Shown piece after piece: positions 47,519 through 55,506 of a stretch of DNA of 64,000 nucleotides; the first letter of the stretch is position 1, and each line of letters begins with the position of its first letter. Origin of the DNA: NCEH01 sp002257205 (GTDB lineage: Bacteria > Pseudomonadota > Alphaproteobacteria > Rhizobiales > Xanthobacteraceae). A program made the position numbers and the translations under genes. Below the pieces are notes generated by a model. The model did no database searches and was not told where the DNA came from. It worked only from the letters and a program-made list of their open reading frames with translations. The DNA lies in NCBI RefSeq assembly GCF_043195105.1, contig NZ_JBAFWO010000004.1; one strand, 5' to 3'.

Positions 47519-47773
47519 TCACTCGCCGTTGACGTTCGGCAGGGGCTTGCGCGTGGTGCCCTGGATGCGGTTTGCGGCATCGCCGGTGGAGGGGCGCGGC
47601 GGGGTGGGCGGAGGCGCGATCATCTGCTGGCGCGGCGCCGGGGGAGACGTGTTCTGCCCCGGCACGCCGGGATAGGGAAAGGTCGGGGTCTGGTAGGGCT
47701 GCACGCGCTGCACCTGCGCCGCCGCGGGGGCGGTCATCAGCACGGCGGCGATCGCAATCATGAAGAAACGCAT
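47519..47773 (-). CDS. Small secreted proline-rich protein, function unknown
   Basis: 84 residues. Signal peptide MRFFMIAIAAVLMTAPAAA then QVQRVQPYQTPTFPYPGVPG, a Pro/Gln-rich low-complexity chain to the end. No Cys, so not a lipoprotein. GAGGT lies just before the ATG at 47773. I recognise no family. The next gene on either side shows no operon link. Confidence 0.6.
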   Translation of the reverse strand: MRFFMIAIAAVLMTAPAAAQVQRVQPYQTPTFPYPGVPGQNTSPPAPRQQMIAPPPTPPRPSTGDAANRIQGTTRKPLPNVNGE

Positions 47774-48126
47774 GTGGACCTCGTTCTGCGTTGCATATCG
47801 TAGCGATGTCTCGCCACGTCCACCGTTCTTACGCGCTTGTGATTTCAAAACACCAACAGGCGGCGAGGGCGTGCTGTTCCTACACGTTCCCGTGGTGCTG
47901 TCGCGTGCTGCCGCCTGTGGGCAGCCGCGTGACGATGCCATCTGGTGCTGCGGCGATTCCCGGTAAGCCTATTCCCTAGAGGAATTTTCGTAGAAAAATG
48001 CATAAAGCGTGATCGTTGCCCTGGATGTCTCAAGCTTTGCCGTTGTTCTGCGGCTGATTGAACTATCATCAGATGATATTTCGGACGGGTGCGAATATCA
48101 GATGCAAGCTGACTTGCGTTTGCTGG
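47774..48126. other. Gene-free region ahead of the PRC-barrel gene
   Basis: About 350 bases, AT-richer than the surroundings from 47965 on. Contains the palindrome ATCATC-A-GATGAT (48065-48077), a possible regulator site. No gene seen. Confidence 0.45.
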
Positions 48127-48151
48127 GGAACATAGCGGCCATGGTGACGTT
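48127..48151 (+). promoter_or_regulatory. Sigma-EcfG promoter of the PRC-barrel gene
   Basis: GGAAC - 16 nt - CGTT, exact, 51 bases upstream of the start at 48203. Confidence 0.7.
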
Positions 48152-48202
48152 GCTTTCTCTGTAATCCCGCGCTGAACGCGGCGCTAGAGAACGGAGTTTG
48201 CC

Positions 48203-48760
48203 ATGAACACGAAGATGCTCACTGTCACCGCCCTGGCCGCGCTTCTTGCCGGTCCGGCCTTCGCCCAGACCGCGACGCCGCCGAGCGCCGCGCCGTCCAC
48301 GCCCTCCACCACCACGCCGTCGACCACCACGCCCTCCACTTCGACCATGCCCTCGTCTTCGTCCAGCGCGACGCCGTCGGCGCCGGCCGGCTCCGCGGCC
48401 TTCATCGAGAGCCAGAAGCAGGAACAATGGCTCGCGAGCAATCTGATCGGCACCAAGGTGCGCGGCTCGGGCGACGAGAGCCTGGGCGAAGTGAATGACG
48501 TGCTGCTGGATCGCAATGGCGCCGTGGTCGGCGCGGTGATTGGCGTCGGCGGCTTCCTCGGCGTCGGCGAGAAGGATGTCGCGGTGCCGTTCAATGCGCT
48601 TGAACTGGTGCGCAATACCAATGGCGACACGCTGGTGCTGCGCAAGTCCAAGGACGAGCTGAAGGCGGCGCCGGAGTTCAAGGAATATACCGCCCCGACC
48701 TCGGCCTCCAGCGGCGGCACGGTCGGCGCTCCGGCGACCACGACGCCGCCCGCGCGCTGA
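48203..48760 (+). CDS. Secreted PRC-barrel domain protein
   Basis: 185 residues. Signal peptide MNTKMLTVTALAALLAGPAFA, a Ser/Thr/Pro low-complexity linker (residues 22-65), then a PRC-barrel: LIGTKVRGSGDESLGEVNDV, DRNGAVVGAVIGVGGFLGVG, EKDVAVPFNALEL. Secreted PRC-barrel proteins are frequent GSR targets in Hyphomicrobiales; the mechanism is unknown. It has an exact EcfG promoter upstream and a perfect terminator downstream, so it is a monocistronic stress gene. Confidence 0.87.
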   Translation: MNTKMLTVTALAALLAGPAFAQTATPPSAAPSTPSTTTPSTTTPSTSTMPSSSSSATPSAPAGSAAFIESQKQEQWLASNLIGTKVRGSGDESLGEVNDVLLDRNGAVVGAVIGVGGFLGVGEKDVAVPFNALELVRNTNGDTLVLRKSKDELKAAPEFKEYTAPTSASSGGTVGAPATTTPPAR

Positions 48761-48784
48761 TCCGCGGACCGCGACTGATACATT

Positions 48785-48814
48785 GGGGGTAGGTGCCGAC
48801 CGGCACCTACCCCC
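48785..48814 (+). terminator. Strong rho-independent terminator
   Basis: Perfect 14-bp stem GGGGGTAGGTGCCG/CGGCACCTACCCCC with a 2-nt loop, then TTTCTTTT. Ends the PRC-barrel transcript. Confidence 0.92.
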
Positions 48815-48960
48815 TTTCTTTTGGAATTTTCGCGGCTGCGCGCCGTCGCCGGCGGGCTCTATCCCTTCGTTTCGACGAAGGTGCTATCGTTCCGCCGCGC
48901 GTCACGAAGCGGCCGCGCGGCGGGGCGAGGAATCGGCCCCGAATGATGAAAGGGTAAGAC

Positions 48961-49359
48961 GTGTCCCATACGCCTCAGCCGCGGGGCTGTGCCCTCCTGG
49001 TGGAAGACGAACCGTTCGTCGCGATGGTGGCCGGGCAGATCCTGGCCGACGAGGGATTCGAGGTGGTCGAGGCTGCCTCGGCCGCCGCCGCGCTGTCGCA
49101 TCTCGACGGCCGGCCGGGCGGCTATGCCCTGGCGGTGGTGGACCTCGGCTTGCCCGACATGCGGGGTGAGGCGCTGGTGCTGGAACTGCGCGGCCGCGTC
49201 GGGGACCTGCCGATCATCGTCGCAAGCGGGTACGGCCTTGGGGAATTGAGGGACATTTTCACCACCTTCGCGGGGGTCGCGCTGGTGAGCAAGCCCTATG
49301 ACACCTCCACCTTGCGTCGCGCCCTGGAAACCCTGGGATTTTCTGTGGGGACCGACTAA
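48961..49359 (+). CDS. Single-domain response regulator (CheY-like), GTG start
   Basis: 132 residues. Acidic pair LLVEDEPFVAMV, phospho-Asp in AVVDLGLPDMRGE, Ser/Thr in IVASGYG, Lys in LVSKPYD. A complete receiver with no output domain. GTG start, with a GAAAGGG site seven bases upstream. Not next to a kinase gene, but within the GSR region, so a role as phosphate sink or modulator of GSR signalling is possible (inference). Confidence 0.85.
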   Translation: MSHTPQPRGCALLVEDEPFVAMVAGQILADEGFEVVEAASAAAALSHLDGRPGGYALAVVDLGLPDMRGEALVLELRGRVGDLPIIVASGYGLGELRDIFTTFAGVALVSKPYDTSTLRRALETLGFSVGTD

Positions 49360-49495
49360 GCGCCGGTGCGCGCGCCGCCTTCATCCTGAAGAGCCTGTCT
49401 TGCCGGGCGATGGGGAGGCGAGCAGCGGCCATGTCGGAAGCTGGGGGGAGGGGAAGGGGTGAAAACCTCCGCCACGTCCGCCGCTCAGCCTTTCA

Positions 49496-49520
49496 AACGC
49501 CGGCACGCAGCGCCGGTTCC
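49496..49520 (-). promoter_or_regulatory. Sigma-EcfG promoter-like site antisense to the response regulator
   Basis: Minus strand GGAAC - 16 nt - CGTT. A transcript would start near 49489 and run antisense to the 3' end of the gene at 48961-49359. No obvious coding sequence lies in that direction. Confidence 0.45.
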
Positions 49521-49548
49521 GCCGCCCGATGCCTTGGCGGCCTTTTTT
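49521..49548 (+). terminator. Possible terminator of the response regulator
   Basis: GCCGCC/GGCGGC stem, 9-nt loop, followed by CTTTTTT on the plus strand. Confidence 0.55.
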
Positions 49549-49626
49549 GCATTGCACCCGCTGCATCCGGTACGACTCCGGCAGGAGAGGGGCCGGCGGG
49601 CCGGACGCGCGGCCGGAGCTTCGGGC

Positions 49627-49652
49627 AAAAAAAGACCCCGGATTGACCGGGG
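49627..49652 (-). terminator. Terminator of the YqjD/YqjE-like operon
   Basis: CCCCGG/CCGGGG stem with 5-nt loop (49636-49652) followed on the minus strand by TCTTTTTTT. Confidence 0.75.
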
Positions 49653-49789
49653 CCTGATTCGCGCGAGGCCGAAGCCGAAATTGTGAATCGCACGCGAACC
49701 TGTGGCGCGCTTCGCTGCAAAAGGCTCTATCTTATTGTCTTTGCGCTTTTTCTTCAGGCGAACCGGTGTCCACTTCGCTCGAAAATGCT

Positions 49790-50116
49790 TTAGCGGCGTC
49801 GGCCGAACAGCACCGCCTGGCCCACGCCGATCAGCGCCGCCACCGCCACGGTGGCGATGGGATGGCGCTCCGCCACGCGTGTCACCGAGGCGAACGCGCC
49901 CAGCGACAGGGGCGCAATCCCCTGGTTGCGGCGCCCGGCGGTGGCGATGGCCGCGAACAGGCCCGCCACCACGAACCCCGCCAAGGCGGTGAAGAGGGCC
50001 GCCAGCGTCGGATCATAATGCTGACTCAGCGCCTGATAGAGGCAGATGGCCAGGAATGCCGCGCCGATCCACAGGAAGCCGACGGCGAGGAAGATCAGCA
50101 GCGCGCGGGCCGCCAT
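49790..50116 (-). CDS. YqjE-like (phage-holin-3_6-type) small membrane protein
   Basis: 108 residues with two TM hairpin segments (ALLIFLAVGFLWIGAAFLAI, ALFTALAGFVVAGLFAAIA) and a third hydrophobic stretch PIATVAVAALIGVGQAVLFG ending in GRRR. It follows the DUF883 gene by five bases, the same order as yqjD-yqjE in enterobacteria, though the sequence relation is by architecture only. Start MAARALLIFL at 50116; the longer frame would read through the previous gene. Confidence 0.7.
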   Translation of the reverse strand: MAARALLIFLAVGFLWIGAAFLAICLYQALSQHYDPTLAALFTALAGFVVAGLFAAIATAGRRNQGIAPLSLGAFASVTRVAERHPIATVAVAALIGVGQAVLFGRRR

Positions 50117-50121
50117 GGACT

Positions 50122-50436
50122 TCACCGCCGAACCAGCAACTGGCCGAGCAGGGCACCGGCGCCCGCTGCGATGGCGCAGGCGGCGAGCGGCTGGGCGACG
50201 ATGCGCTCGCGCAGGGTGTTCATCTGCCCCTCCGCCCAATCGGTCACCTCGTCGGCCGCAGCCTCCGCTTCCCCGGCCGCGCCGCGCACGCTGTGGCGGG
50301 CTGTCTTGCCGAGGGTGTCCACCAATTGCGCGAAATCAGCCCGCAGCTTCTCCAAATCCTGCCGCAGGTCCGCGAGGCTCGGCTCCACGCCGGCGTCGAA
50401 GGGCTTTCCGGGGTTTGCGTCCGGCTGATCGACCAT
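50122..50436 (-). CDS. DUF883/ElaB-YqjD-like membrane-anchored stress protein
   Basis: 104 residues. A long amphipathic helix (LADLRQDLEKLRADFAQLVD, AGEAEAAADEVTDWAEGQMN) and one C-terminal TM (PLAACAIAAGAGALLGQLLV-RR), the ElaB/YqjD layout; YqjD of E. coli binds ribosomes at the membrane in stationary phase. It has an exact EcfG promoter (50494-50518) and is first in a two-gene operon with the YqjE-like gene. Confidence 0.8.
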   Translation of the reverse strand: MVDQPDANPGKPFDAGVEPSLADLRQDLEKLRADFAQLVDTLGKTARHSVRGAAGEAEAAADEVTDWAEGQMNTLRERIVAQPLAACAIAAGAGALLGQLLVRR

Positions 50437-50493
50437 GCTCTTTTCTCCGCTGTGTGGAAGCTTTCGGGCGGGTCTTCACCCGCTCGCGCACAC

Positions 50494-50518
50494 AACGCGG
50501 GGACCGCTGTCCAGTTCC
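50494..50518 (-). promoter_or_regulatory. Sigma-EcfG promoter of the YqjD/YqjE-like operon
   Basis: Minus strand GGAAC - 16 nt - CGTT, exact, 57 bases upstream of the start at 50436. Confidence 0.7.
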
Positions 50519-50648
50519 AGATATCCCGGCGGCGGGCGAGGGTGATCCCCTTCCGCGCACCGGACCAAGAGCACTACAGCGCGATCCGCCCATATTGAAA
50601 CGCCCAAGGCGATTCCATATGGACGGATTCGGCTCCAAGCGGAGCGCA

Positions 50649-51437
50649 TCAGGCGGAGCGCGCTTCCGCCCCGAGGCTGCGCGCCTCGTGGAAGAACAGC
50701 GCCTGGGCGATGGTCGCCTTCACTGTCTCGCTCAGGAACGGCTTGGTGATGAGATAGGTCGGCTCCGGCCGCTCGCCGGTCAGAAGGCGATCGGGGAAGG
50801 CGGTGATGAAGATCACCGGGACATTGAAGGTCTGGAGGATGTCCGTCACCGCGTCGATGCCGGAGGAGCCGTCCGCCAGCTGGATGTCGGCGAGCACGAG
50901 CCCAAAATCGCTCTGCTGCGCCAGTTCCACCGCCTTGGAATGGGTGGGCGCGACGCCGACCACTTCATGCCCGAGTTCGGTCACCAGGGTCTTCAGGTCG
51001 AGCGCGATCACCCATTCGTCCTCGATGATGAGGACGCGGGTGGCCAATTGCTCGTCGATCTCCTGCTGCGCGGCGACCACCTGGGCCTCCACCTCGTCCA
51101 GCGAGATCTGGAGAATGGAGGCCGCCTCGGCGAAGGAAAATCCCTCCATCGCCGTCAGCAGGAGCGCCACGCGGGAGGAGGAATCCAGCAATTGCAAACG
51201 CTGGTCGGCGCGGCTCGATACCGCCGCCTGGGCCGCCGGACGCTGGGCCCACACATGGTGGAACGCCTGGTAGAGTGCGACTCGGGGGGAGACGGAAAGA
51301 TCCAGCGGTACGCTCGAATTGAGAATACCTTGCAGGGTCGCCTGCACGATGCCGTCGCCGGCTTTCTGAGAGCCAAGTAGTGCGCGGGCATAGCGGCGCA
51401 GATAGGGAAGCTGCTTGATGAGCTGTTGCTGTGGCAT
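50649..51437 (-). CDS. phyR: General stress response regulator PhyR
   Basis: 262 residues. N-terminal ECF-sigma-like domain (about 1-115: LIKQLPYLRRYARALLGSQK, FSFAEAASILQISLDEVEAQ) and C-terminal receiver (VLIIEDEWVIALDLKTLVTE; phospho-Asp in LVLADIQLADGSSG; Lys in YLITKPF). This inverted sigma/receiver layout is unique to PhyR. When phosphorylated, the sigma-like domain binds NepR and frees EcfG. Start MPQQQLIKQL at 51437. Exact EcfG promoter at 51467-51491, so autoregulated. Divergent from the HisKA_2 sensor gene. Confidence 0.97.
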   Translation of the reverse strand: MPQQQLIKQLPYLRRYARALLGSQKAGDGIVQATLQGILNSSVPLDLSVSPRVALYQAFHHVWAQRPAAQAAVSSRADQRLQLLDSSSRVALLLTAMEGFSFAEAASILQISLDEVEAQVVAAQQEIDEQLATRVLIIEDEWVIALDLKTLVTELGHEVVGVAPTHSKAVELAQQSDFGLVLADIQLADGSSGIDAVTDILQTFNVPVIFITAFPDRLLTGERPEPTYLITKPFLSETVKATIAQALFFHEARSLGAEARSA

Positions 51438-51466
51438 GCTCTCTCGCCTCGGGACAGGTCCCTCAT

Positions 51467-51491
51467 AACGCGGCCGTGCGGGAAAAGTTCC
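51467..51491 (-). promoter_or_regulatory. Sigma-EcfG promoter of phyR
   Basis: Minus strand GGAAC - 16 nt - CGTT, exact, with a leader of about 22 bases. Confidence 0.8.
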
Positions 51492-51665
51492 GCGCGATAG
51501 GAACTTTCTAGCGCTCGTGCGCATTATAGACGCGGTTGGTCGGCAATGCAGCCTCCTTGAGCTTCAGTGCCGGCGAACTCGAACGGTTCCGTGAAAATAA
51601 TAGGGTCAGGCCTGGCGCAGCGGCCGGGTGGGGTGGTCAGAACAGACCGAACCGCGGAGCGAGGC

Positions 51666-53399
51666 ATGTGGTGGGTGAGAGGCGAGGCGGCTCGGGCGCG
51701 TCATCGCGAACGGGCGGCCATCTTCGCTTCTGCGGTCGGTCAGCCGCGTCATTTGCTGGACAGCGTGCGGCGCGGGCTGCTGGTGGTGATCCTGCTGGCG
51801 ATCACGCCGATCGCCTCCGCGAGCATGTTGCAGGGCGTCCTGCAATTGCGCCGCGCGGGGGAAGAGGCGCAGCATCGGCTGCTCCAGGGCGCCATCGCGG
51901 GCGCCGGCAGCCAGCAAAATGTCTTCGCTTCCGCCGAGAATGTGCTTCAGGCGCTGAAGAATGTGCAGGCCGTGCGCGCCGCCGGCGGCGAATGCGCGCC
52001 CACCTTGTACGGCGCCACCTTGAGCTTGCCGTTTGCCTCCAACATCGCGCTGATCAGCAAGGACGGGCGCGTCGCGTGCTCCGCCCTGGCGGCGCCCGGG
52101 CAGGATATGTCGAAATTCGAATGGTGGCGCGAGGTGCTCGCCTCCAAGGTGTTCGTGATCAGCCATCGGATGCTGAGCCCCATCACCCGACAGCAGATCC
52201 TTGCCGCCACGCTTCCCCTTTATGGCGATACTGGCCTGTTCGAGGGCGCGATCTCGATCGCCATCGATGCGGGCTGGCTGGACAATCTGCTGAAGCGCGA
52301 AACGCCGCTTAGCGACGGTGTCGCGGCGGTGTTGGACGACGACGGCACCGAACTGGTGTCGAACGCCCCGGACATTTCGCGCCGCCTGTTCGCCGACAAT
52401 GCCGCCGTGCAGACCTCCGGCTCGCTCGAGGAAGCAACCGACGAAGCCGGCCGCTCCTGGACCTTCGCCACCGCCCCGCTTGACCGTCAGGGGCTAAGGG
52501 TCGCGTTCGCCAAGCCCACCGACCAATTGTTCGCCTGGACCACCTTGCATGTGGCGGTGAGCTTCGTGCTGCCGGTGGTGATGGTGCTGTTCACGATCGT
52601 TGCCATCTGGCTCGCGACCGACCGCATCGTGCTGCAATGGCTGCTGTATCTGCGCCGGGTGACGGCGGTGTACGCGCAAGGCCATTATGGGTTCCGTCCC
52701 TCGCGCATGGGGGACGCGCCGAGTGAATTCCGGGTGCTCGGCAATGCCATCGAGGACATGGCGCTGGCGGTGCGCGAGCGCGACGGCAAGCTGCGCGAGG
52801 CGCTGGCGGAAAAGACCGCGCTGGTGCGCGAGATCCATCATCGCATCAAAAATTCGCTCCAGGTGGTGGTGAGCCTGCTCAGCCTCTACGGCTCGGGCAT
52901 CCCGCAGGGGCCGGACCGGCGGCGGTTCGAGCAATTGCGCACGCGTGTGAACACGCTCGCCGTCGTGCACCGCATTCTGTTCGAGGCCAATGAGGGATCG
53001 GAAGTGCGCCTGCGCGAGCTGCTGCGCGAGCTGAGCGCGCTGCTGGAGGGCTCCTCCGACCGCAATGTGATGGTGATCGTCGATGCCGAGGACGTCACCT
53101 TGTCCACCGATCTTGCGGTGCCGCTGGCCTTGATGCTTTCGGAAATCGTCATGGCGCTGGCGGTCAGCAAGGCGCGCGGTCCGGTGCGCATCGCGCTGCA
53201 TTGCGTGCAGGAAGCGGAGCTGATCGCACTGCGCATCGAAATCGGCGAGCCGCTCGGCGATCGCCTGGCCGAGGGCAATGCGGACCTTGCCTATGGTTTC
53301 GCCCGGCAGATGGGCGGCTCCATCGTGACGGAGGAGAGCCTGACCGGGGCGCGGGTGGTTGTGCGCTTTCCGCCGCGCCAGATCCATCGGGCGACGTAG
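51666..53399 (+). CDS. PhyK/PhyP-like HisKA_2 membrane sensor with degraded ATPase domain
   Basis: 577 residues from the ATG at 51666 (a GTG at 51567 would add 33). TM1 LLVVILLAITPIASASMLQG, a periplasmic dCache-like domain (about 60-290), TM2 VAVSFVLPVVMVLFTIVAIW, a HAMP-like segment, and the HisKA_2 H-box ALVREIHHRIKNSLQVVVSL. The ATPase part is abnormal: the N-box region reads LMLSEIVMALAVSKARG without the usual Asn, and the G-box region reads GEPLGDRLAEGNADLAYGFA without D-x-G-x-G. It sits between phyR and ecfG, the place of GSR sensor genes. It may act mainly as a PhyR phosphatase, as described for PhyP of Sphingomonas (known), or as a partner of another kinase. Confidence 0.83.
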   Translation: MWWVRGEAARARHRERAAIFASAVGQPRHLLDSVRRGLLVVILLAITPIASASMLQGVLQLRRAGEEAQHRLLQGAIAGAGSQQNVFASAENVLQALKNVQAVRAAGGECAPTLYGATLSLPFASNIALISKDGRVACSALAAPGQDMSKFEWWREVLASKVFVISHRMLSPITRQQILAATLPLYGDTGLFEGAISIAIDAGWLDNLLKRETPLSDGVAAVLDDDGTELVSNAPDISRRLFADNAAVQTSGSLEEATDEAGRSWTFATAPLDRQGLRVAFAKPTDQLFAWTTLHVAVSFVLPVVMVLFTIVAIWLATDRIVLQWLLYLRRVTAVYAQGHYGFRPSRMGDAPSEFRVLGNAIEDMALAVRERDGKLREALAEKTALVREIHHRIKNSLQVVVSLLSLYGSGIPQGPDRRRFEQLRTRVNTLAVVHRILFEANEGSEVRLRELLRELSALLEGSSDRNVMVIVDAEDVTLSTDLAVPLALMLSEIVMALAVSKARGPVRIALHCVQEAELIALRIEIGEPLGDRLAEGNADLAYGFARQMGGSIVTEESLTGARVVVRFPPRQIHRAT

Positions 53400-53456
53400 C
53401 ACGATACCCTTTTCGCGCATGGCACTCCGATAAGGACGGGTTCCTTGTCTTTAGTC

Positions 53457-53481
53457 GGAACCTCTGCCGCTCCCGCTCGTT
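53457..53481 (+). promoter_or_regulatory. Sigma-EcfG promoter of the KGG gene
   Basis: GGAAC - 16 nt - CGTT, exact, 52 bases upstream of the start at 53534. Confidence 0.75.
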
Positions 53482-53533
53482 GTGTAGAGGAGTCTCGGAA
53501 GGGCTCATTCCCCCAACGCTAAGGAGCGAGGAG

Positions 53534-53800
53534 ATGACGAAGGCTCAAGGAAAGGGCTCGTCCAACCGTGGCTTTGCGGCGATGGACGCCGAAAAGCAGC
53601 GTGCCATCGCCCGGAAAGGCGGCGAAAGCGTGCCTGCGGAAAAGCGCAGCTTTTCCCAGGATCGCGCTTTGGCCTCCGCCGCGGGGCGTAAGGGCGGCCA
53701 GAGCGTGGCGGACGAGGATCGTAGCTTCTCGCGCGATCGTTCGTTGGCTTCGCAGGCGGGCCAAAAAGGCGGCCAGGCCTCCCATTCCGGACGGTCCTGA
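53534..53800 (+). CDS. KGG-repeat general stress protein (GsiB/con-10-like)
   Basis: 88 residues, hydrophilic. Three KGG units: RAIARKGGESVPAEKRSFSQ, SAAGRKGGQSVADEDRSFSR, SQAGQKGGQASHSG. Such repeats occur in GsiB of Bacillus and con-10 of fungi and are linked to desiccation and starvation survival; the molecular role is unknown. Strong AAGGAGCGAGGAG ribosome site and an exact EcfG promoter. Lies between the sensor and ecfG genes. Confidence 0.92.
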   Translation: MTKAQGKGSSNRGFAAMDAEKQRAIARKGGESVPAEKRSFSQDRALASAAGRKGGQSVADEDRSFSRDRSLASQAGQKGGQASHSGRS

Positions 53801-53890
53801 GAACCGGCGGAATTCGTTTGCCTGCGCGGGGGAGCCGCCTTGGCTTCCCCGTTTCTTTTTGTGATTGCGGCGCATTTTGCCGGCATCTCG

Positions 53891-53915
53891 GGAACTTCGG
53901 CCGGCTCCGTGCGTT
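53891..53915 (+). promoter_or_regulatory. Sigma-EcfG promoter of ecfG (autoregulation)
   Basis: GGAAC - 16 nt - CGTT, exact. The leader to the ATG at 54088 would be about 165 bases. Confidence 0.75.
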
Positions 53916-54087
53916 AGGTCGAGGTGGAAGGGATGATACGCTTCGCGATCGCCACGGTTTCGAAATTGCGCCGAAAGGCGCCGAGATCGGCCGTGCCGCT
54001 TTTCACCGGGGCGCGCGTCGTCCGGGTGGGAGGATGATTGTGGACGCATCGATGTGTCATCCGAAGGAAGCGGAAACCAGAAGCCCC

Positions 54088-54672
54088 ATGGATGCTGACA
54101 CCGAGACTTCCGCCCCCGTGGCTTTCGACCTGCGAACACAGGTCCTGGAACTTCTTCCGGCCCTGCGCGCCTTCGCCCGCTCCTTGACGCGGAACCGCAC
54201 AGAGGCGGACGATCTGGTGCAGGAGACCTTGCTAAAGGCGCTGTCGAACATCGACAAGTTCGACCCGGGCACCAATCTGCGGGCCTGGCTCTTCACCATC
54301 CTGCGCAACACCTATTACACCGAGATTCGCAAGCGCCGGCGCGAGAATGACGGCATGGCGACCTTGGCCCAGCAGGATTCCAACATGGGTCCAGGCCAGG
54401 AATGGGCGGTCACGCTCACCAGCCTCAAGGAAGCGCTGGAATTGCTGCCGGCGGACCAGCGCGAAGCGCTGGTGCTGGTCGGCGCGGCGGGCCTGTCCTA
54501 TGAGGAGGCCGCCGATGTCTGCGGCTGTGCGCTCGGCACCATCAAGAGCCGGGTTAATCGTGCCCGGGCCAAGCTGCTGACCCTCATGGGCGCCGAAGAC
54601 ACCGCCGATGTGGTGGAAGGCGACGCCCTCGCCATGTCGGCCGCCCGCATCACCAGCAGCAGCAACACCTGA
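54088..54672 (+). CDS. ecfG: General stress sigma factor EcfG
   Basis: 194 residues, ECF sigma factor. Region 2: LPALRAFARSLTRNRTEADD, LVQETLLKAL and NLRAWLFTILRNTYYTEIRK; region 4: LPADQREALVLVGAAGLSYE, EEAADVCGCALGTIKSRVNR. This is the EcfG (ECF15) form found with PhyR/NepR. It directs RNA polymerase to GGAAC...CGTT promoters, of which many flank it. Start at 54088 (MDADTETSAP) is chosen for homology; ATGs at 54034 and 54052 are in frame, and all have poor ribosome sites. NepR is on the opposite strand downstream. Confidence 0.93.
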   Translation: MDADTETSAPVAFDLRTQVLELLPALRAFARSLTRNRTEADDLVQETLLKALSNIDKFDPGTNLRAWLFTILRNTYYTEIRKRRRENDGMATLAQQDSNMGPGQEWAVTLTSLKEALELLPADQREALVLVGAAGLSYEEAADVCGCALGTIKSRVNRARAKLLTLMGAEDTADVVEGDALAMSAARITSSSNT

Positions 54673-54872
54673 GTCTTCCGGCGGACTGGACCGCGCCGCC
54701 CGCCGCTCGGGCGTCCCGCGCCCGTGCCGGCCCAGCTTCCTTACCTCTTCCGCCACAGCCATTCCGCCGTGCCGGCTGGCGCAGTGCTGCGCGCCCGCCA
54801 TGTGTGTGGGGTGTCGCGGGTCGTGTGCGCGCGTGCAAGGTGCGCGCATGTCTAAAATGATGCGGATCGGGC

Positions 54873-54897
54873 AAAAAAAGAGCCCCGGATCGGGGCT
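54873..54897 (-). terminator. Minus-strand terminator downstream of nepR
   Basis: AGCCCCG/CGGGGCT stem with 3-nt loop followed on the minus strand by CTTTTTTT. A second minus terminator beyond the one at 55047; it may back it up or end a separate small transcript. Convergent with ecfG. Confidence 0.7.
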
Positions 54898-55041
54898 GGC
54901 GGGGTCTCGGGTCGATCGCAATTTGCGCAGATCGGATCGCAGGCCCGGTGTCTCACGCCGCTGCCAAGCCTCTGGTTGAATCTTCCAAAAACTGGGGTGG
55001 CCCAGCTTGCACGCGGGGAAATCACACCGGATCGGAAAAGC

Positions 55042-55083
55042 AAAAAACGCGGCATCTCTTCCTTTGGGGAAGGGATGTCGCGT
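55042..55083 (-). terminator. Terminator of nepR
   Basis: About 16-bp imperfect stem (ACGCGGCATC.CTTCC with GGAAG.GATGTCGCGT) and a 4-5 nt loop, followed on the minus strand by TTTTTT, 20 bases after the nepR stop. Confidence 0.75.
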
Positions 55084-55103
55084 GCGAATGGGACGGGGCG
55101 GGT

Positions 55104-55325
55104 TTACGCCTCGTCTTTTTCCTTCGGCGCGTCGGGAGCCGCCGGCGTCGCGTCGGTGTTCGCGTCGCCGTCGGATCGGGCCTGAACCGCGCCCTGCAAT
55201 TGCTGCGCGAGGCGCAGCAGATCGTCGGGCACGTCTTCCTGGGTGAATTCATCGAACAGCTGGCGCAGTTCCTTACCCAGAAGATCCTGGCGTGCGGAAA
55301 TGTCCCTGCGATGAGGGGCTCGCAT
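55104..55325 (-). CDS. nepR: Anti-sigma factor NepR
   Basis: 73 residues. The core ARQDLLGKELRQLFDEFTQE then DVPDDLLRLAQQLQGAV fits the NepR pattern (I/L-G-x-x-L-R-x-x-Y/F-D-x-x-x-x-x-x-V-P-D) of the two helices that hold EcfG. The C-terminal tail is acidic and disordered. ATG at 55325 follows GGGAGG; a start nine codons upstream is possible. Unlike the usual nepR-ecfG operon, it is convergent with ecfG and about 430 bases away, with its own terminator. I see no EcfG-type promoter ahead of it. Confidence 0.75.
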   Translation of the reverse strand: MRAPHRRDISARQDLLGKELRQLFDEFTQEDVPDDLLRLAQQLQGAVQARSDGDANTDATPAAPDAPKEKDEA

Positions 55326-55506
55326 ACCGCCTCCCTCTCTTTGGTCCTGCATGGTCACGGTTTGGTCTGGACGCAGAGTGCGCATGACGTGGGTTCGCCA
55401 AATGGCAGGTGGGCACTGCACAAGAGCAAGCCAAGCTTTGCCATGTCAGTATCCGTACCTGCAAGGGGCCGGTATGGAAAGGGATGCGGGCGGGCCATGG
55501 AGGGCG

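Larger units (their letters stand above)
49360..49789. other. Gene-free region with opposing terminators and an antisense stress promoter
   Basis: 430 bases without a credible gene. It holds a plus-strand terminator, a minus-strand terminator and an exact EcfG promoter pointing left into the response-regulator gene. Short open frames here lack ribosome sites and families. Confidence 0.5.

Noticed and set aside
49459..49686. 75-residue plus-strand open frame in the 49.4-49.7 kb gap
   Set aside because: Basic low-complexity product running through two terminators; no ribosome site.
54852..55055. 67-residue minus-strand open frame after nepR
   Set aside because: It begins inside the nepR terminator and spans a second terminator; no family.
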